Origin: Armatimonadota bacterium
GTDB taxonomy: Bacteria; Armatimonadota; HRBIN16
Reading direction: 5' to 3'
DNA length: 64,000 nt
Assembly: GCA_026003175.1 (NCBI GenBank)
Contig: BPGT01000001.1
Span: forward strand, 434,001 to 498,000
Part shown: positions 43,759 through 51,778 of the stretch, piece by piece
Layout: the number at the start of each line of letters is the position of its first letter
Numbering within the stretch: position 1 is the stretch's first letter
Translations under genes and position numbers: made by a program
Notes under the pieces: model-generated
Database searches by the model: none
What the model was told of the DNA's origin: nothing
What the model saw: only the letters and a program-made list of their open reading frames with translations

Positions 43759-46512
43759 TCATGCCTCCACGGCGTGTGCTGCGCGGAACTCCACGCGCTT
43801 GAGGATGCGCAGCTGCAGGATGGTGAAGCCAATCAGCACGGAACCCAACACCCACGCCATCGCCGTGGCATAGCCGAAGCGCAGGTACAAGAAGGCGTTC
43901 GTCCAGATATGAATGCCCAGCACCATCGTGGAGTTAGCGGGACCACCCCCTGTCATCACGAACACGTTCTGCATCGCATGGAAGCTGCCGATGAACGCGC
44001 CGATGAAGTTAATCATGATGAGCGGCTTGAGCGAGGGGAACATGATGTACCACATCTTGTGCCAGAAGTTGCCGCCATCTACCGCGATCGCTTCGTACAG
44101 GTCTTCGGGCACGGTTTTCAGCGCGGCGAGGTAAATCAGGCTGCCCGGTCCCGCCCCCGCCCACACGCCGGGTATCACCACGCACAACATCGCCAGCCCG
44201 GGCGTATGCAGCCAGTCGATATACTTCACTTCGGGCGACACCACGCCCAGCGCGTGCAGGACAGGCATCATGATACGGTTCAGGAAGCCGTAGGGCGAGG
44301 GGTCGTAGAACATCTTCCACAGGAACATGATGACCAATCCGGTGGTGACCGCTGGCAGGTAGAAGATGACACGGAACAGGATTTTGCCCCGCGGCACCTC
44401 GTGCAACAGCAAGGCGAGAAAGATGGGCGCGACGAAACCGATAGCGAGATTTAGCCCCACGTACAGCACCGTCGCCCGCACCGAGTTCCAGAAGTCGGGG
44501 CTGGTCATCACCTCGATGAAGTTCGCCAGCCCCACGAACTGACTGTTGCCGTAGATTTTGTAATCGTAGAACGCCATCAGCGTACCGCGAATGAGGGGCA
44601 CATATTGCCACAGTACCACCGTCAGCAGCGCAGGCAACATCATCGACCACGCCAGCATGGTGGTCACCCTGCGCCGCGCCCCGGAGCCGACTACCTGCGA
44701 CGCCTTCTGTTGCAATGCGCCCACATGCACTTCCGACTGCTCGCGCATCGCCCACACGAAGCCGTATACTACCAGTGGAGCCACCAGCAGGAAGATGATG
44801 GTGCCCAGCAGGTTGCGCCGGTGTTCCACTTCAGGCGGCACCACCCGATACAGCTTCGCGTTCACCTCGTTCATGCTGGTCCGAATGACCTGCGCGGGGT
44901 CTTTGTACTGCCCACCGTCGTAGAGGATGGTATCGATGGGAACCGCCAGCTCGTGCCCCTCCACGTGCTGGTAGTAGGGGTCGTGCGGCTGGATACGCCC
45001 GTATTTCGGAGCCTCCTCCATCGCCCGGCGGAAGGTGGGTTCGTAGTCCTCGTACTCTTCTATAAAACCGAACTTCTTCAGCATCTGCGGGCGGATAAGG
45101 TGCGGGTAGCCGCCTTTCACATACACTTCCGTGATGATGCGCTGCGCCTCTTCGCTACATCGGAACACAAGGTACTCCCACGCCGCCTGAAGCACCTTCG
45201 GGTCGCGTGCGGCGCGTGCACTAATCACCCAGGCGCGTCCTCCGGTGAGCGCAGCGCGCACTCCACCCTCTCCTGCGCTGGGAGGCGGTCCCAGCCCTAT
45301 CTGGTCGGGACGCAAACCGCCCTGCGTGAGCACCTGGTCTATCACCTGCGGGTTGATGTGGTCCAGCATCATGGCGATTTCGCCGCGCAGGAACATTTCC
45401 ACTGGGTCACCCCCCACGCGCACCACCCCAGTATACACCGGCAGTGCACGCAGGTCGCGCCCGCACTGCTTGCAGCGGAAGCGGGTCTGCTCGCGCTTCA
45501 CCGGTATCAACGTGCCGCACACGCGGCAGCTGAGACGCTCCACCTCGCCGCGAATGGGGTTCTCTTCTTTGCATTTCGGGCACACCGCGACCGGCAGGTT
45601 GTTGGGCGTCTGGCAGTCGGGACAGCGCGTCCACTCCGTCCAGCGCAGCTTCTTGTAGAAGCGCAACGCCCTTTGTCCCGGCTCGCGCCCGTAAGCTACC
45701 TTCCAGCGTCGGGGTTGGTCTGCCAGACTGCGTCCGCACTTGCGGCACAGGCATTGCTTATCCTCCTGCTTGAACTCGTTCACTGTGCCGTCGACGGGGC
45801 AGGTGCGCTCCTGCAGGGTCATGTCGCCGCCCGCCTGGTACACGAAGTTGGTGAAGATATAGCCTGCGGTGTAGCCGGTGCGGAGGGCGGTTCCGTACTG
45901 CCCCGTCTGGAATCGCGCTCCCTTCACCTGCTTCTCTGGGTGGGTAAGCCGTTGCGCGAACTCGAAGTACTCCTGCCAGTCCTGCGGTGGTCGCGGCGGC
46001 ACGATGCCTGCTTCCTCAAACAGGTCGCGTCGATACCATAGCCCCAGAATCCAGTAGTCGCTCACGATGGCGTACAGTCTGCCATCGGGTCCGCGTGCGG
46101 CGTCGTAGTGGTGTTCGGTCAAGCCCAGCGAGGGCGGTTTCCAGTGTGGATTCTTCTTGCGGTATTCGTGAATCAGGTCGTCCAGAGGCAGGATTAGCCC
46201 TTGTCGGATATAGTTTTGCACCTGCCGGATGCTGAGGTCAAACACATCCGGGGCGCGATCGGCGGCGAACGCCATCATCTGCTGCGCCTCTGCCAGCCCT
46301 TCCGGCAAGGCGAGACCGGTCACGCGCTCGTAGCGGTAGTTCGGGTGCTTGCGGAAGAAAGCGTCAAACACTGCCAGCTCCGCCTGATTCTGCACGCCCG
46401 TCGCACTGCGCAGGGGGATATTCGCCAGGCGGATGGTGACCACGTTTTTGTCTTCAGCACGCGCTCCCGACACCAACAGCAACGCCATGAGCAGCAGAGC
46501 CAGCCTGAGCAC
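43759..46512 (-). CDS. Fused sugar-binding protein/zinc-ribbon/MalF-type ABC permease
   Basis: About 917 residues from GTG 46512. A signal peptide (LRLALLLMALLLVSGARA) is followed by a periplasmic SBP (about 20-550: ANIPLRSATGVQNQAELAVF, IVSDYWILGLWYRRDLFEEA). Residues about 238-350 contain twelve cysteines in three four-Cys groups: C...CLCRKCG, CPDC...CPKC, CRVC...CKQC, each zinc-ribbon-like. A TM at about 565-590 and a MalF-type permease (about 615-917) with EAA loop YEAIAVDGGNFWHKMW complete it. The upstream frame is open but consists of tandem-repeat sequence and is not counted. The start is uncertain: no good ribosome-binding site is seen. Confidence 0.85.
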   Translation of the reverse strand: MLRLALLLMALLLVSGARAEDKNVVTIRLANIPLRSATGVQNQAELAVFDAFFRKHPNYRYERVTGLALPEGLAEAQQMMAFAADRAPDVFDLSIRQVQNYIRQGLILPLDDLIHEYRKKNPHWKPPSLGLTEHHYDAARGPDGRLYAIVSDYWILGLWYRRDLFEEAGIVPPRPPQDWQEYFEFAQRLTHPEKQVKGARFQTGQYGTALRTGYTAGYIFTNFVYQAGGDMTLQERTCPVDGTVNEFKQEDKQCLCRKCGRSLADQPRRWKVAYGREPGQRALRFYKKLRWTEWTRCPDCQTPNNLPVAVCPKCKEENPIRGEVERLSCRVCGTLIPVKREQTRFRCKQCGRDLRALPVYTGVVRVGGDPVEMFLRGEIAMMLDHINPQVIDQVLTQGGLRPDQIGLGPPPSAGEGGVRAALTGGRAWVISARAARDPKVLQAAWEYLVFRCSEEAQRIITEVYVKGGYPHLIRPQMLKKFGFIEEYEDYEPTFRRAMEEAPKYGRIQPHDPYYQHVEGHELAVPIDTILYDGGQYKDPAQVIRTSMNEVNAKLYRVVPPEVEHRRNLLGTIIFLLVAPLVVYGFVWAMREQSEVHVGALQQKASQVVGSGARRRVTTMLAWSMMLPALLTVVLWQYVPLIRGTLMAFYDYKIYGNSQFVGLANFIEVMTSPDFWNSVRATVLYVGLNLAIGFVAPIFLALLLHEVPRGKILFRVIFYLPAVTTGLVIMFLWKMFYDPSPYGFLNRIMMPVLHALGVVSPEVKYIDWLHTPGLAMLCVVIPGVWAGAGPGSLIYLAALKTVPEDLYEAIAVDGGNFWHKMWYIMFPSLKPLIMINFIGAFIGSFHAMQNVFVMTGGGPANSTMVLGIHIWTNAFLYLRFGYATAMAWVLGSVLIGFTILQLRILKRVEFRAAHAVEA

Positions 46513-46574
46513 CAAATAGAGGTTGCACGAACCACCTGTCGGGCGAACCTCATGGAGCCTGTTTAGCCGCAACG

Positions 46575-46600
46575 TGGAGGGCGAGGCTCCCGCCGAGCCG
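46575..46600. repeat. Short GC-rich palindromic repeat (REP-like), copy 5
   Basis: TGGAGGGCGAGGCTCCCGCC followed by GAGCCG, lying just upstream of the fused transporter gene, between it and the 93-bp tandem array. It is in frame with the signal-peptide frame, which explains the long spurious upstream extension. Confidence 0.6.
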
Positions 46601-46648
46601 ACGGAGCAGTAGCCGTTCCCTCCCAAACGACGCCAGCCTGCGCTGACT

Positions 46649-47137
46649 AACTCCCCTCTCCCTGTGGGAGAGGGGCAGGGGGAGAGGTGCAGCGATAGAT
46701 GACCTAACCCCCAATCCCCCTTCCCTGCGAGGGAAGGGGACAACTCCCCTCTCCCCGTGGGAGAGGGGTTGGGGGAGAGGTGCAGCGATAGATGACCTAA
46801 CCCCCTATCCCCCTTCCCTGCGAGGGAAGGGGACAACTCCCCTCTCCCCGTGGGAGAGGGGTTGGGGGAGAGGTGCAGCGATAGATGACCTAACCCCCAA
46901 TCCCCCTTCCCTGCGAGGGAAGGGGACAACTCCCCTCTCCCCGTGGGAGAGGGGCAGGGGGAGAGGTGCAGCGATAGATGACCTAACCCCCTATCCCCCT
47001 TCCCTGCGAGGGAAGGGGACAACTCCCCTCTCCCCGTGGGAGAGGGGTTGGGGGAGAGGTGCAGCGATAGATGACCTAACCCCCTATCCCCCTTCCCTGC
47101 GAGAGAACCTGTGGGAGAGGGGCAGGGGGAGAGGTAC
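46649..47137. repeat. 93-bp tandem repeat array, about five units
   Basis: Anchor GGAGAGGTGCAGCGATAG recurs at 46681, 46774, 46867, 46960 and 47053, exactly 93 nt apart; a truncated unit ends near 47137. Each unit holds two strong hairpins: CCCCTTCCCTGCGAGGGAAG and CCCCTCTCCCCGTGGGAGAG. The period is a multiple of three, so reading frames stay open through it. This 665-nt stretch between the transporter and deacetylase genes holds no gene. Confidence 0.9.
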
Positions 47138-47178
47138 CACCGATTGAGGCGACTGCGCCTGCTCATACCGACCGCTTC

Positions 47179-47994
47179 CTACTCCGCTCGATGCAAATCA
47201 CCATAGCTGATGAGATGAATAGCACGCTCGCGGACGCGCTGCATCACCTTTTCACTGGTAAAGGCGTACGTGACCGCCGCGCGCTCTTCTGCGACGTGTT
47301 CATACCCGGTATGCCATAAGGCACGCATCTCTGGCGTATCCAGCCCCGGATGGTCCACGATGAGCCACGTACCCGGCGTCAGGCTGTCCAGAATCTCCAA
47401 CAGAATCGCTTCCTTACGCTGTGCATCTGCCTCCTGCCCGCCGAGGTGCCCGGCGAACTGTAAGCCCTCGTGCTCTAGCGGAAGCTGATACTCGCTCGAG
47501 AGCTTTTGCGTCATCTCGCGCAGCTCCGGCGAAGCCATGGGCGTGCCCATGTGGCAGGAGAGGTGAGAGACCTGCGGGATGTCCTCCAGCGCGATTTCAA
47601 TCTGCGCACGCAGTTCCGCTTCCACCTCTTCTATGCGGTAGCCGCTTTCCAGAAAGCCCGTGCCCGGCGGGAAATCGTCGCGCTGGCTGGTCATCGGCAG
47701 GAAGTGTCCACGTCGGTCGCACAGGCTGGGTGCGCGGGTGACAGGTCCCCACTTACAGCCTTCCCACTCGCTGGTAAGGGTCAGGTGCACGCCCACATCC
47801 AGCCTGGGGTGCTCTCGCAGCATGCGCACCGCCTCTGGGTACCACGGCGCAGGAACCATCACCTCCACGCTGCGCAGGATACCCTTCTGGTAGCATCGGA
47901 TACATGCCTCGTTTGCTGCATGACACGACCCCATGTCGTCGCCTCGCACGATGAGGCGAATCTCGTCTGTGCTGTGCATCGCTTCGGCTGCCAT
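47179..47994 (-). CDS. ChbG/HpnK-type (YdjC) carbohydrate deacetylase
   Basis: 271 residues. IVRGDDMGSCHAANEAC (Asp-Asp metal motif), DVGVHLTLTSEW and SCHMGTPMASPE match the YdjC/ChbG fold, which removes N-acetyl groups from chito-oligosaccharides or related substrates with a divalent metal. It lies upstream of the fused transporter gene on the same strand but is separated from it by the tandem-repeat array. It could act on a transported sugar. Confidence 0.88.
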   Translation of the reverse strand: MAAEAMHSTDEIRLIVRGDDMGSCHAANEACIRCYQKGILRSVEVMVPAPWYPEAVRMLREHPRLDVGVHLTLTSEWEGCKWGPVTRAPSLCDRRGHFLPMTSQRDDFPPGTGFLESGYRIEEVEAELRAQIEIALEDIPQVSHLSCHMGTPMASPELREMTQKLSSEYQLPLEHEGLQFAGHLGGQEADAQRKEAILLEILDSLTPGTWLIVDHPGLDTPEMRALWHTGYEHVAEERAAVTYAFTSEKVMQRVRERAIHLISYGDLHRAE

Positions 47995-48100
47995 AATGTG
48001 ACCATCCAGTTAACCGAATAATCATATGGATGATTCGTGAAGCGCAGGGTATCTCCTTCTCAATGAAGTGCGTGCACCGAACTACACGACTTGACCTATG

Positions 48101-48154
48101 CCCCCCTCCCCTGCGAGCATCCCCTCTCCTACGAGGAGAGGGGATGGGGGAGAG
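48101..48154. repeat. Single GC-rich hairpin repeat related to the 93-bp array
   Basis: CCCCTCTCCTACGAGGAGAG and flanking sequence CCCCTCCCCTGCGAG resemble one unit of the array at 46649-47137. It lies between the phosphofructokinase stop and the deacetylase start. It could act as a weak terminator, but no T-run follows. Confidence 0.5.
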
Positions 48155-48167
48155 CACGCAGGGTAAA

Positions 48168-49826
48168 CTATCCACGCTCCAGTTGCAGAGTGAGGGTGGG
48201 CGCGTCGCATACCTCGCTCGGGCCGAAGTACTGGATAGGTCCGGGGAAGCGGTAGTCGTCTTCTATCGCCCACTTCTCACGCTGCTGGGCAAAGGTCTGG
48301 AACGGCTTGCCGTTCAGGTCTACCAGCGCCTTGCGGATAACGGGTGTAGGTTTGCCCTTGCGTATCTCGATGTGCAGCATCATCGTCACGGGCACGCCAC
48401 CTGCTACCCACTCGTTCGCGCTCTTCGTCAAGTTGCGCACGTACACGGTATAGCCCGTTAGCCCCGCGCGAATCAGCTGCGCTGCTGCATAGCCTAGTGT
48501 GTAGGCGTAATCGGCGTCGAAGTTAGACGGCGCGGCGCACCGCCCCTCGTAGCCGAAGAAGTGGCTCAGCGGGCTAAACTCTACCTCTTGTACTTCGCCC
48601 TTCGCCTGCAGCTCGCGGATTCGGTCGGACACGAGGTCGATCAGCAGTCGCTCGGTCTCCACCTGCGACAGGGGCACGTTGCCGTGGCTGTCGCGCCTTA
48701 ACAGCACCGCCTGAATATCCTGCGGCAGCGAGCTGTACACTCGAGCGCTGTGGTCGCTGAGCTTGGTGCTGAGGTACTGCACGCGCTCCGAGTGGTCGGG
48801 CAGACTGTGGATGTACTGTTCTTCCTGCCCGAGTATCGCGCTGAGCTCGTCGATCAGCGTCTTAATCTCGCCGATGAACTCCACCAGCCCTTCAGGTACG
48901 AGCGCAATGCCATAGTTCTTGCCTGCCTGCGCCCGCTTTACTACCGACTGCACAATCTGCTCCACAATCTGATCGAGGGTGATGCCCTTCGCCTGCACCT
49001 CTTCCGAGATGAGCGCGATGTTCGGATGGGTCTGCAGGGCGCATTCCAGCGTCACGTGGCTGGCGGCTCGTCCCATCAGGCGGATGAAGTGCCAGTACTT
49101 GACGGCGGAGGTGGCGTCACGAGCGATGTTGCCGATGAGCTCCGAGTACACCTTACTGGCGGTGTCGAAGCCGAAGGAGGCTTCGATGAGGTCGCTCTTC
49201 ATATCGCCGTCGATGGTCTTGGGCACGCCGATAATGCAGGTTGGCGAGCCGACCGAGCGCAGGTACTCGGCAAGCACCGCTGCGTTGGTGTTCGAATCGT
49301 CTCCACCGATGATGACCAGACCGTCCAGTCCCATCTGCTCGAAGTTCTTCCGGCAGGCTTCCAGGTCTTCGGGCTTTTCGATCTTGTCGCGCCCGGTCAT
49401 AATCATGTTGAAACCGCCGGTGTTGCGGTACTGGTCGATGATGTCGGCGGTGAGCTCGATGTAGTTACCTTTGATGACGCCCCTGGGTCCTTTCAGGAAG
49501 CCGTACACCTTGCTGTCGGGGTTCGCTGCCCTCAGCGCATCGAACACACCTGCAATGACGTTATGCCCACCGGGGGCGGGACCGCCTGAAAGCACCACAC
49601 CCACCTTGAGCGGTCTGGTAGCAAGGTCGCTTTTGCCTTCCACCAGCGTGGCGATGGGTTGACCGTATGTATGGGGAAACTGTTTGCGAATCTCTTCCCT
49701 GTCGGCTGTCGGTTCAGTGGGTTCGCCCAGCTGCACAGCGATATTTCCCGTACGAAGCGCGGGAGGCAGCTTCGGCTGATAGGATGCTCGTGCTTGCTGT
49801 AGCGGAGATTTGCTGTCTGTTGTCAT
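48168..49826 (-). CDS. PPi-dependent 6-phosphofructokinase (long form)
   Basis: 552 residues, the length of the plant-beta-like/spirochaete-type PPi-PFK group rather than the 320-residue ATP enzymes. GGPAPGGHNVIAGVFD, IIGGDDSNTNA (GGDD is diagnostic of PPi use in place of GGDGS) and GVPKTIDGDMKSD (PKTIDxD) are seen. It interconverts fructose 6-phosphate and fructose 1,6-bisphosphate reversibly in the cytoplasm. It stands alone, 343 nt from the hpf start. Confidence 0.94.
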   Translation of the reverse strand: MTTDSKSPLQQARASYQPKLPPALRTGNIAVQLGEPTEPTADREEIRKQFPHTYGQPIATLVEGKSDLATRPLKVGVVLSGGPAPGGHNVIAGVFDALRAANPDSKVYGFLKGPRGVIKGNYIELTADIIDQYRNTGGFNMIMTGRDKIEKPEDLEACRKNFEQMGLDGLVIIGGDDSNTNAAVLAEYLRSVGSPTCIIGVPKTIDGDMKSDLIEASFGFDTASKVYSELIGNIARDATSAVKYWHFIRLMGRAASHVTLECALQTHPNIALISEEVQAKGITLDQIVEQIVQSVVKRAQAGKNYGIALVPEGLVEFIGEIKTLIDELSAILGQEEQYIHSLPDHSERVQYLSTKLSDHSARVYSSLPQDIQAVLLRRDSHGNVPLSQVETERLLIDLVSDRIRELQAKGEVQEVEFSPLSHFFGYEGRCAAPSNFDADYAYTLGYAAAQLIRAGLTGYTVYVRNLTKSANEWVAGGVPVTMMLHIEIRKGKPTPVIRKALVDLNGKPFQTFAQQREKWAIEDDYRFPGPIQYFGPSEVCDAPTLTLQLERG

Positions 49827-49961
49827 CGTCGCCTCTCCTTTTTCACGCTGTTAGTCAAGTATATCTTACAACACAAGCCGTAAAAAATTCTATAAGGGTG
49901 CCACGAAGCATGGCGAAGCGCACAGTGCTGAAGATTCACTACGCAACACTATAGGAGAAGC

Positions 49962-49993
49962 AAAAGAAGCCCCCTCTGGCAGAAGAGGCTTCC
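49962..49993 (-). terminator. Rho-independent terminator after hpf
   Basis: On the minus strand GAAGCCTCTTCTGCCAGAGG and GGGCTTC form a stem-loop followed directly by TTTT. It begins about 20 nt beyond the hpf stop codon. Confidence 0.65.
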
Positions 49994-50012
49994 GGGAAAC
50001 ACGAACTGGGTA

Positions 50013-50585
50013 CTATTCCTCGCCTATCAGCAAGCCGTATGTTCCGTCCTTGCGACGGTACAGTACCCGCACGCCCTGTGTCTCCATGTCCAGAAAGACA
50101 TGGAAGTCGTGCTGTAGCATCTCCATCTCCATCGCTGCCTCTTCGAGCGTGGAGGGTTTGAGCGTGAATCGCTTAATGCGCGCCACCCGGAAAGGAGGCA
50201 CCTCTTCACCCGGTTCTGGCGTGGGTTCCTCGCCGGCTGCTTCCAGCATCAGCATAATCTCTTCCGCATGGAGCATGTCCTCCCGCTCGCGCTTCGCCAG
50301 AGAACGGAAGCGTTTGCCTTTGAATCGGGCAATCTGCGCCTCCAGCTTGTCTATGACACGGTCTACGGTGGCGCGCAGGTCGCTGTTGCTGTCTTCCGCT
50401 CGCAGTAGCACACCATCGCCGTTCAGGGTGATTTCAACGGTGTGTCTGCCGCGAACCTCCTCATGAACAACCGATGCACTGCGCAAGTTCTTGAAGTGTC
50501 GTTCCAGCTTGCTTATCTTCTTCTCCACATACTCGCGTACCGACTGGGGAAACGAATCTTCTCTGTCACGATACTGCACTTGCAT
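50013..50585 (-). CDS. hpf: Ribosome hibernation promoting factor, long form
   Basis: 190 residues. The N-terminal S30AE domain (residues 1-100: MQVQYRDREDSFPQSVREYV, SVVHEEVRGRHTVEITLN, NSDLRATVDRVIDKLEAQI) binds the ribosome. A linker and the C-terminal dimerisation domain (about 130-190: FTLKPSTLEEAAMEMEMLQ, then RVLYRRKDGTYGLL) make this the long type that forms 100S dimers in one step. The ATG at 50585 is chosen from the domain start and GAGAGG upstream. A Rho-independent terminator follows. Confidence 0.95.
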   Translation of the reverse strand: MQVQYRDREDSFPQSVREYVEKKISKLERHFKNLRSASVVHEEVRGRHTVEITLNGDGVLLRAEDSNSDLRATVDRVIDKLEAQIARFKGKRFRSLAKREREDMLHAEEIMLMLEAAGEEPTPEPGEEVPPFRVARIKRFTLKPSTLEEAAMEMEMLQHDFHVFLDMETQGVRVLYRRKDGTYGLLIGEE

Positions 50586-50621
50586 CGTTGCGCCTCTCAT
50601 CTGGCTATGATGTCATGCCTG

Positions 50622-50702
50622 CTATACCTTATTACGGATATCATTCGCCATCGGTTGCAGGTAAACCTCTGTCGCGGGGAAATAATTTATGAAACGTTCC
50701 AT
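50622..50702 (-). CDS. Possible 26-codon leader reading frame upstream of hpf
   Basis: Reads MERFINYFPATEVYLQPM then ANDIRNKV, stop at 50622. GGAGG lies six bases before the ATG, better than for many real genes here. It ends 37 nt before hpf. It could be a leader peptide in the hpf transcript, or chance. The rest of the 327-nt gap shows nothing else recognisable on this strand. Confidence 0.3.
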   Translation of the reverse strand: MERFINYFPATEVYLQPMANDIRNKV

Positions 50703-50912
50703 CTTTTACCTCCGTCTATGAAACGGAACAACATGGTCAGGAGCGCTGGGATAAAACGGTATGTAGATTCAATCTTCAGGCTGGAGCTTGCGACTACCGA
50801 AACTCTATGCACATTACCCCAAAATTTCTGCACATACTCTATGTAACAAGGTAAATTTGTAATATAATACAAGTGGATGAATATTTCACCAAGGTGAAGG
50901 AGGAAGCATCTG

Positions 50913-51251
50913 ATGAAAGTCAAGTTTCTGGTGAGCACCGTGTTAGCGCTGGGAGTGATGGTAAGCGCACTGGCAACCCCCAAGTATCTGGCTGCGTTCT
51001 GGAAAGCCTATCCTTCCGCAAAAAGCACCGCGGTTGGTAAGGCAAAATGTACCGTTTGCCACGTGAAGGGTAAGGAGCTCAACGTCTATGGCAAGGATGT
51101 GCAGAAGGTGTTGCAGGAGAAGAAAACGAAGGATTTGACCGCAGAGATCCTCAAGTCCATCGAGAAGCTCGATTCGGATAAGGACGGCGTTTCCAACGGC
51201 GACGAACTCAAGGCGGGAACCTTGCCCGGCGACCCCAAGAGCAAACCGTAA
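50913..51251 (+). CDS. Small secreted c-type haem/EF-hand-like protein, copy 1
   Basis: 112 residues. A signal peptide (LVSTVLALGVMVSALA) precedes a CTVCH haem-binding motif (CxxCH) at about residue 46 and, at the C-terminus, DSDKDGVSNGDELKAG, a calcium-loop sequence like EF-hand/thrombospondin type-3 loops. It is likely a periplasmic or surface monohaem cytochrome or a redox/structural protein. GAAGGAGG precedes the ATG. A near-identical paralogue follows 85 nt downstream. Confidence 0.72.
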   Translation: MKVKFLVSTVLALGVMVSALATPKYLAAFWKAYPSAKSTAVGKAKCTVCHVKGKELNVYGKDVQKVLQEKKTKDLTAEILKSIEKLDSDKDGVSNGDELKAGTLPGDPKSKP

Positions 51252-51336
51252 GCCAGATAAGATCTTGCGTGGGGATACACTTTATTGGCATAATGCTGGT
51301 CGCATAGAACCCATTAAAAACAGGAGGAACAACAGC

Positions 51337-51711
51337 ATGAAGAGCAACAAAATACTCGTAAGCACCTTGCTCGCTTTTGGGCTGATGGTAGGTGCACTGG
51401 CAACGCCCAAAATGCAAGCGGTGTTTGTGAAGACCTATCCCGCCCCGAAAGATAGCGACCTGGCGAAGGCAAAATGTACCGTTTGCCACGTGAAGGGTAA
51501 GGAGCTCAACGTCTATGGCAAGGATATGCAGAAGGCGTTGCAGGAGAAGAAAACAAAGGATTTGACCGCCGAGATCCTCAAGTCCATCGAGAAGCTCGAT
51601 TCGGATAAGGACGGCGTTTCCAACGGCGACGAACTCAAGGCGGGAACCTTGCCCGGCGACCCCAAGAGCAAGCCGGCGGAGACGAAACCTGCCGAGGGCA
51701 CAACCCAGTAG
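51337..51711 (+). CDS. Small secreted c-type haem/EF-hand-like protein, copy 2
   Basis: 124 residues. The signal peptide and first third differ from copy 1 (LVSTLLAFGLMVGALATPK), but from KAKCTVCHVKGKELNVYGK to GTLPGDPKSKP the protein is almost identical; about five base differences are seen over roughly 200 nt. It has a short Ala/Glu/Thr-rich tail (AETKPAEGTTQ) that copy 1 lacks. AGGAGG precedes the ATG at 51337. This is a recent tandem duplication or gene-conversion product. Confidence 0.72.
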   Translation: MKSNKILVSTLLAFGLMVGALATPKMQAVFVKTYPAPKDSDLAKAKCTVCHVKGKELNVYGKDMQKALQEKKTKDLTAEILKSIEKLDSDKDGVSNGDELKAGTLPGDPKSKPAETKPAEGTTQ

Positions 51712-51749
51712 CGCAGGTCTTGAACTCGAGACTTCCGTACCTGCAGTTT

Positions 51750-51771
51750 GCGGCGCCGTGCCCGGCGCCGC
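51750..51771. terminator. GC-rich hairpin between convergent genes
   Basis: GCGGCGCC-loop-GGCGCCGC, a perfect 8-bp stem, lies between the convergent haem-protein and PEP carboxylase genes (stops at 51711 and 51779). It may end transcription from both sides. There is no long T-run on either side, so the strength is unclear. Confidence 0.45.
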
Positions 51772-51778
51772 TTCCCTG

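Noticed and set aside
43207-46041. Two long plus-strand frames (415 and 478 codons) across the transporter genes
   Set aside because: They are antisense to clearly homologous permease genes, are rich in His/Arg/Gln and lack any domain pattern.
46649-47137. CRISPR-like array
   Set aside because: Units are contiguous with no variable spacers and no cas gene is near; it is a plain tandem repeat.
46513-47166. N-terminal extension of the fused transporter, about 218 codons
   Set aside because: It is made only of 93-bp tandem repeats and a REP-like repeat that stay open because their lengths suit the frame; a signal peptide begins after them.
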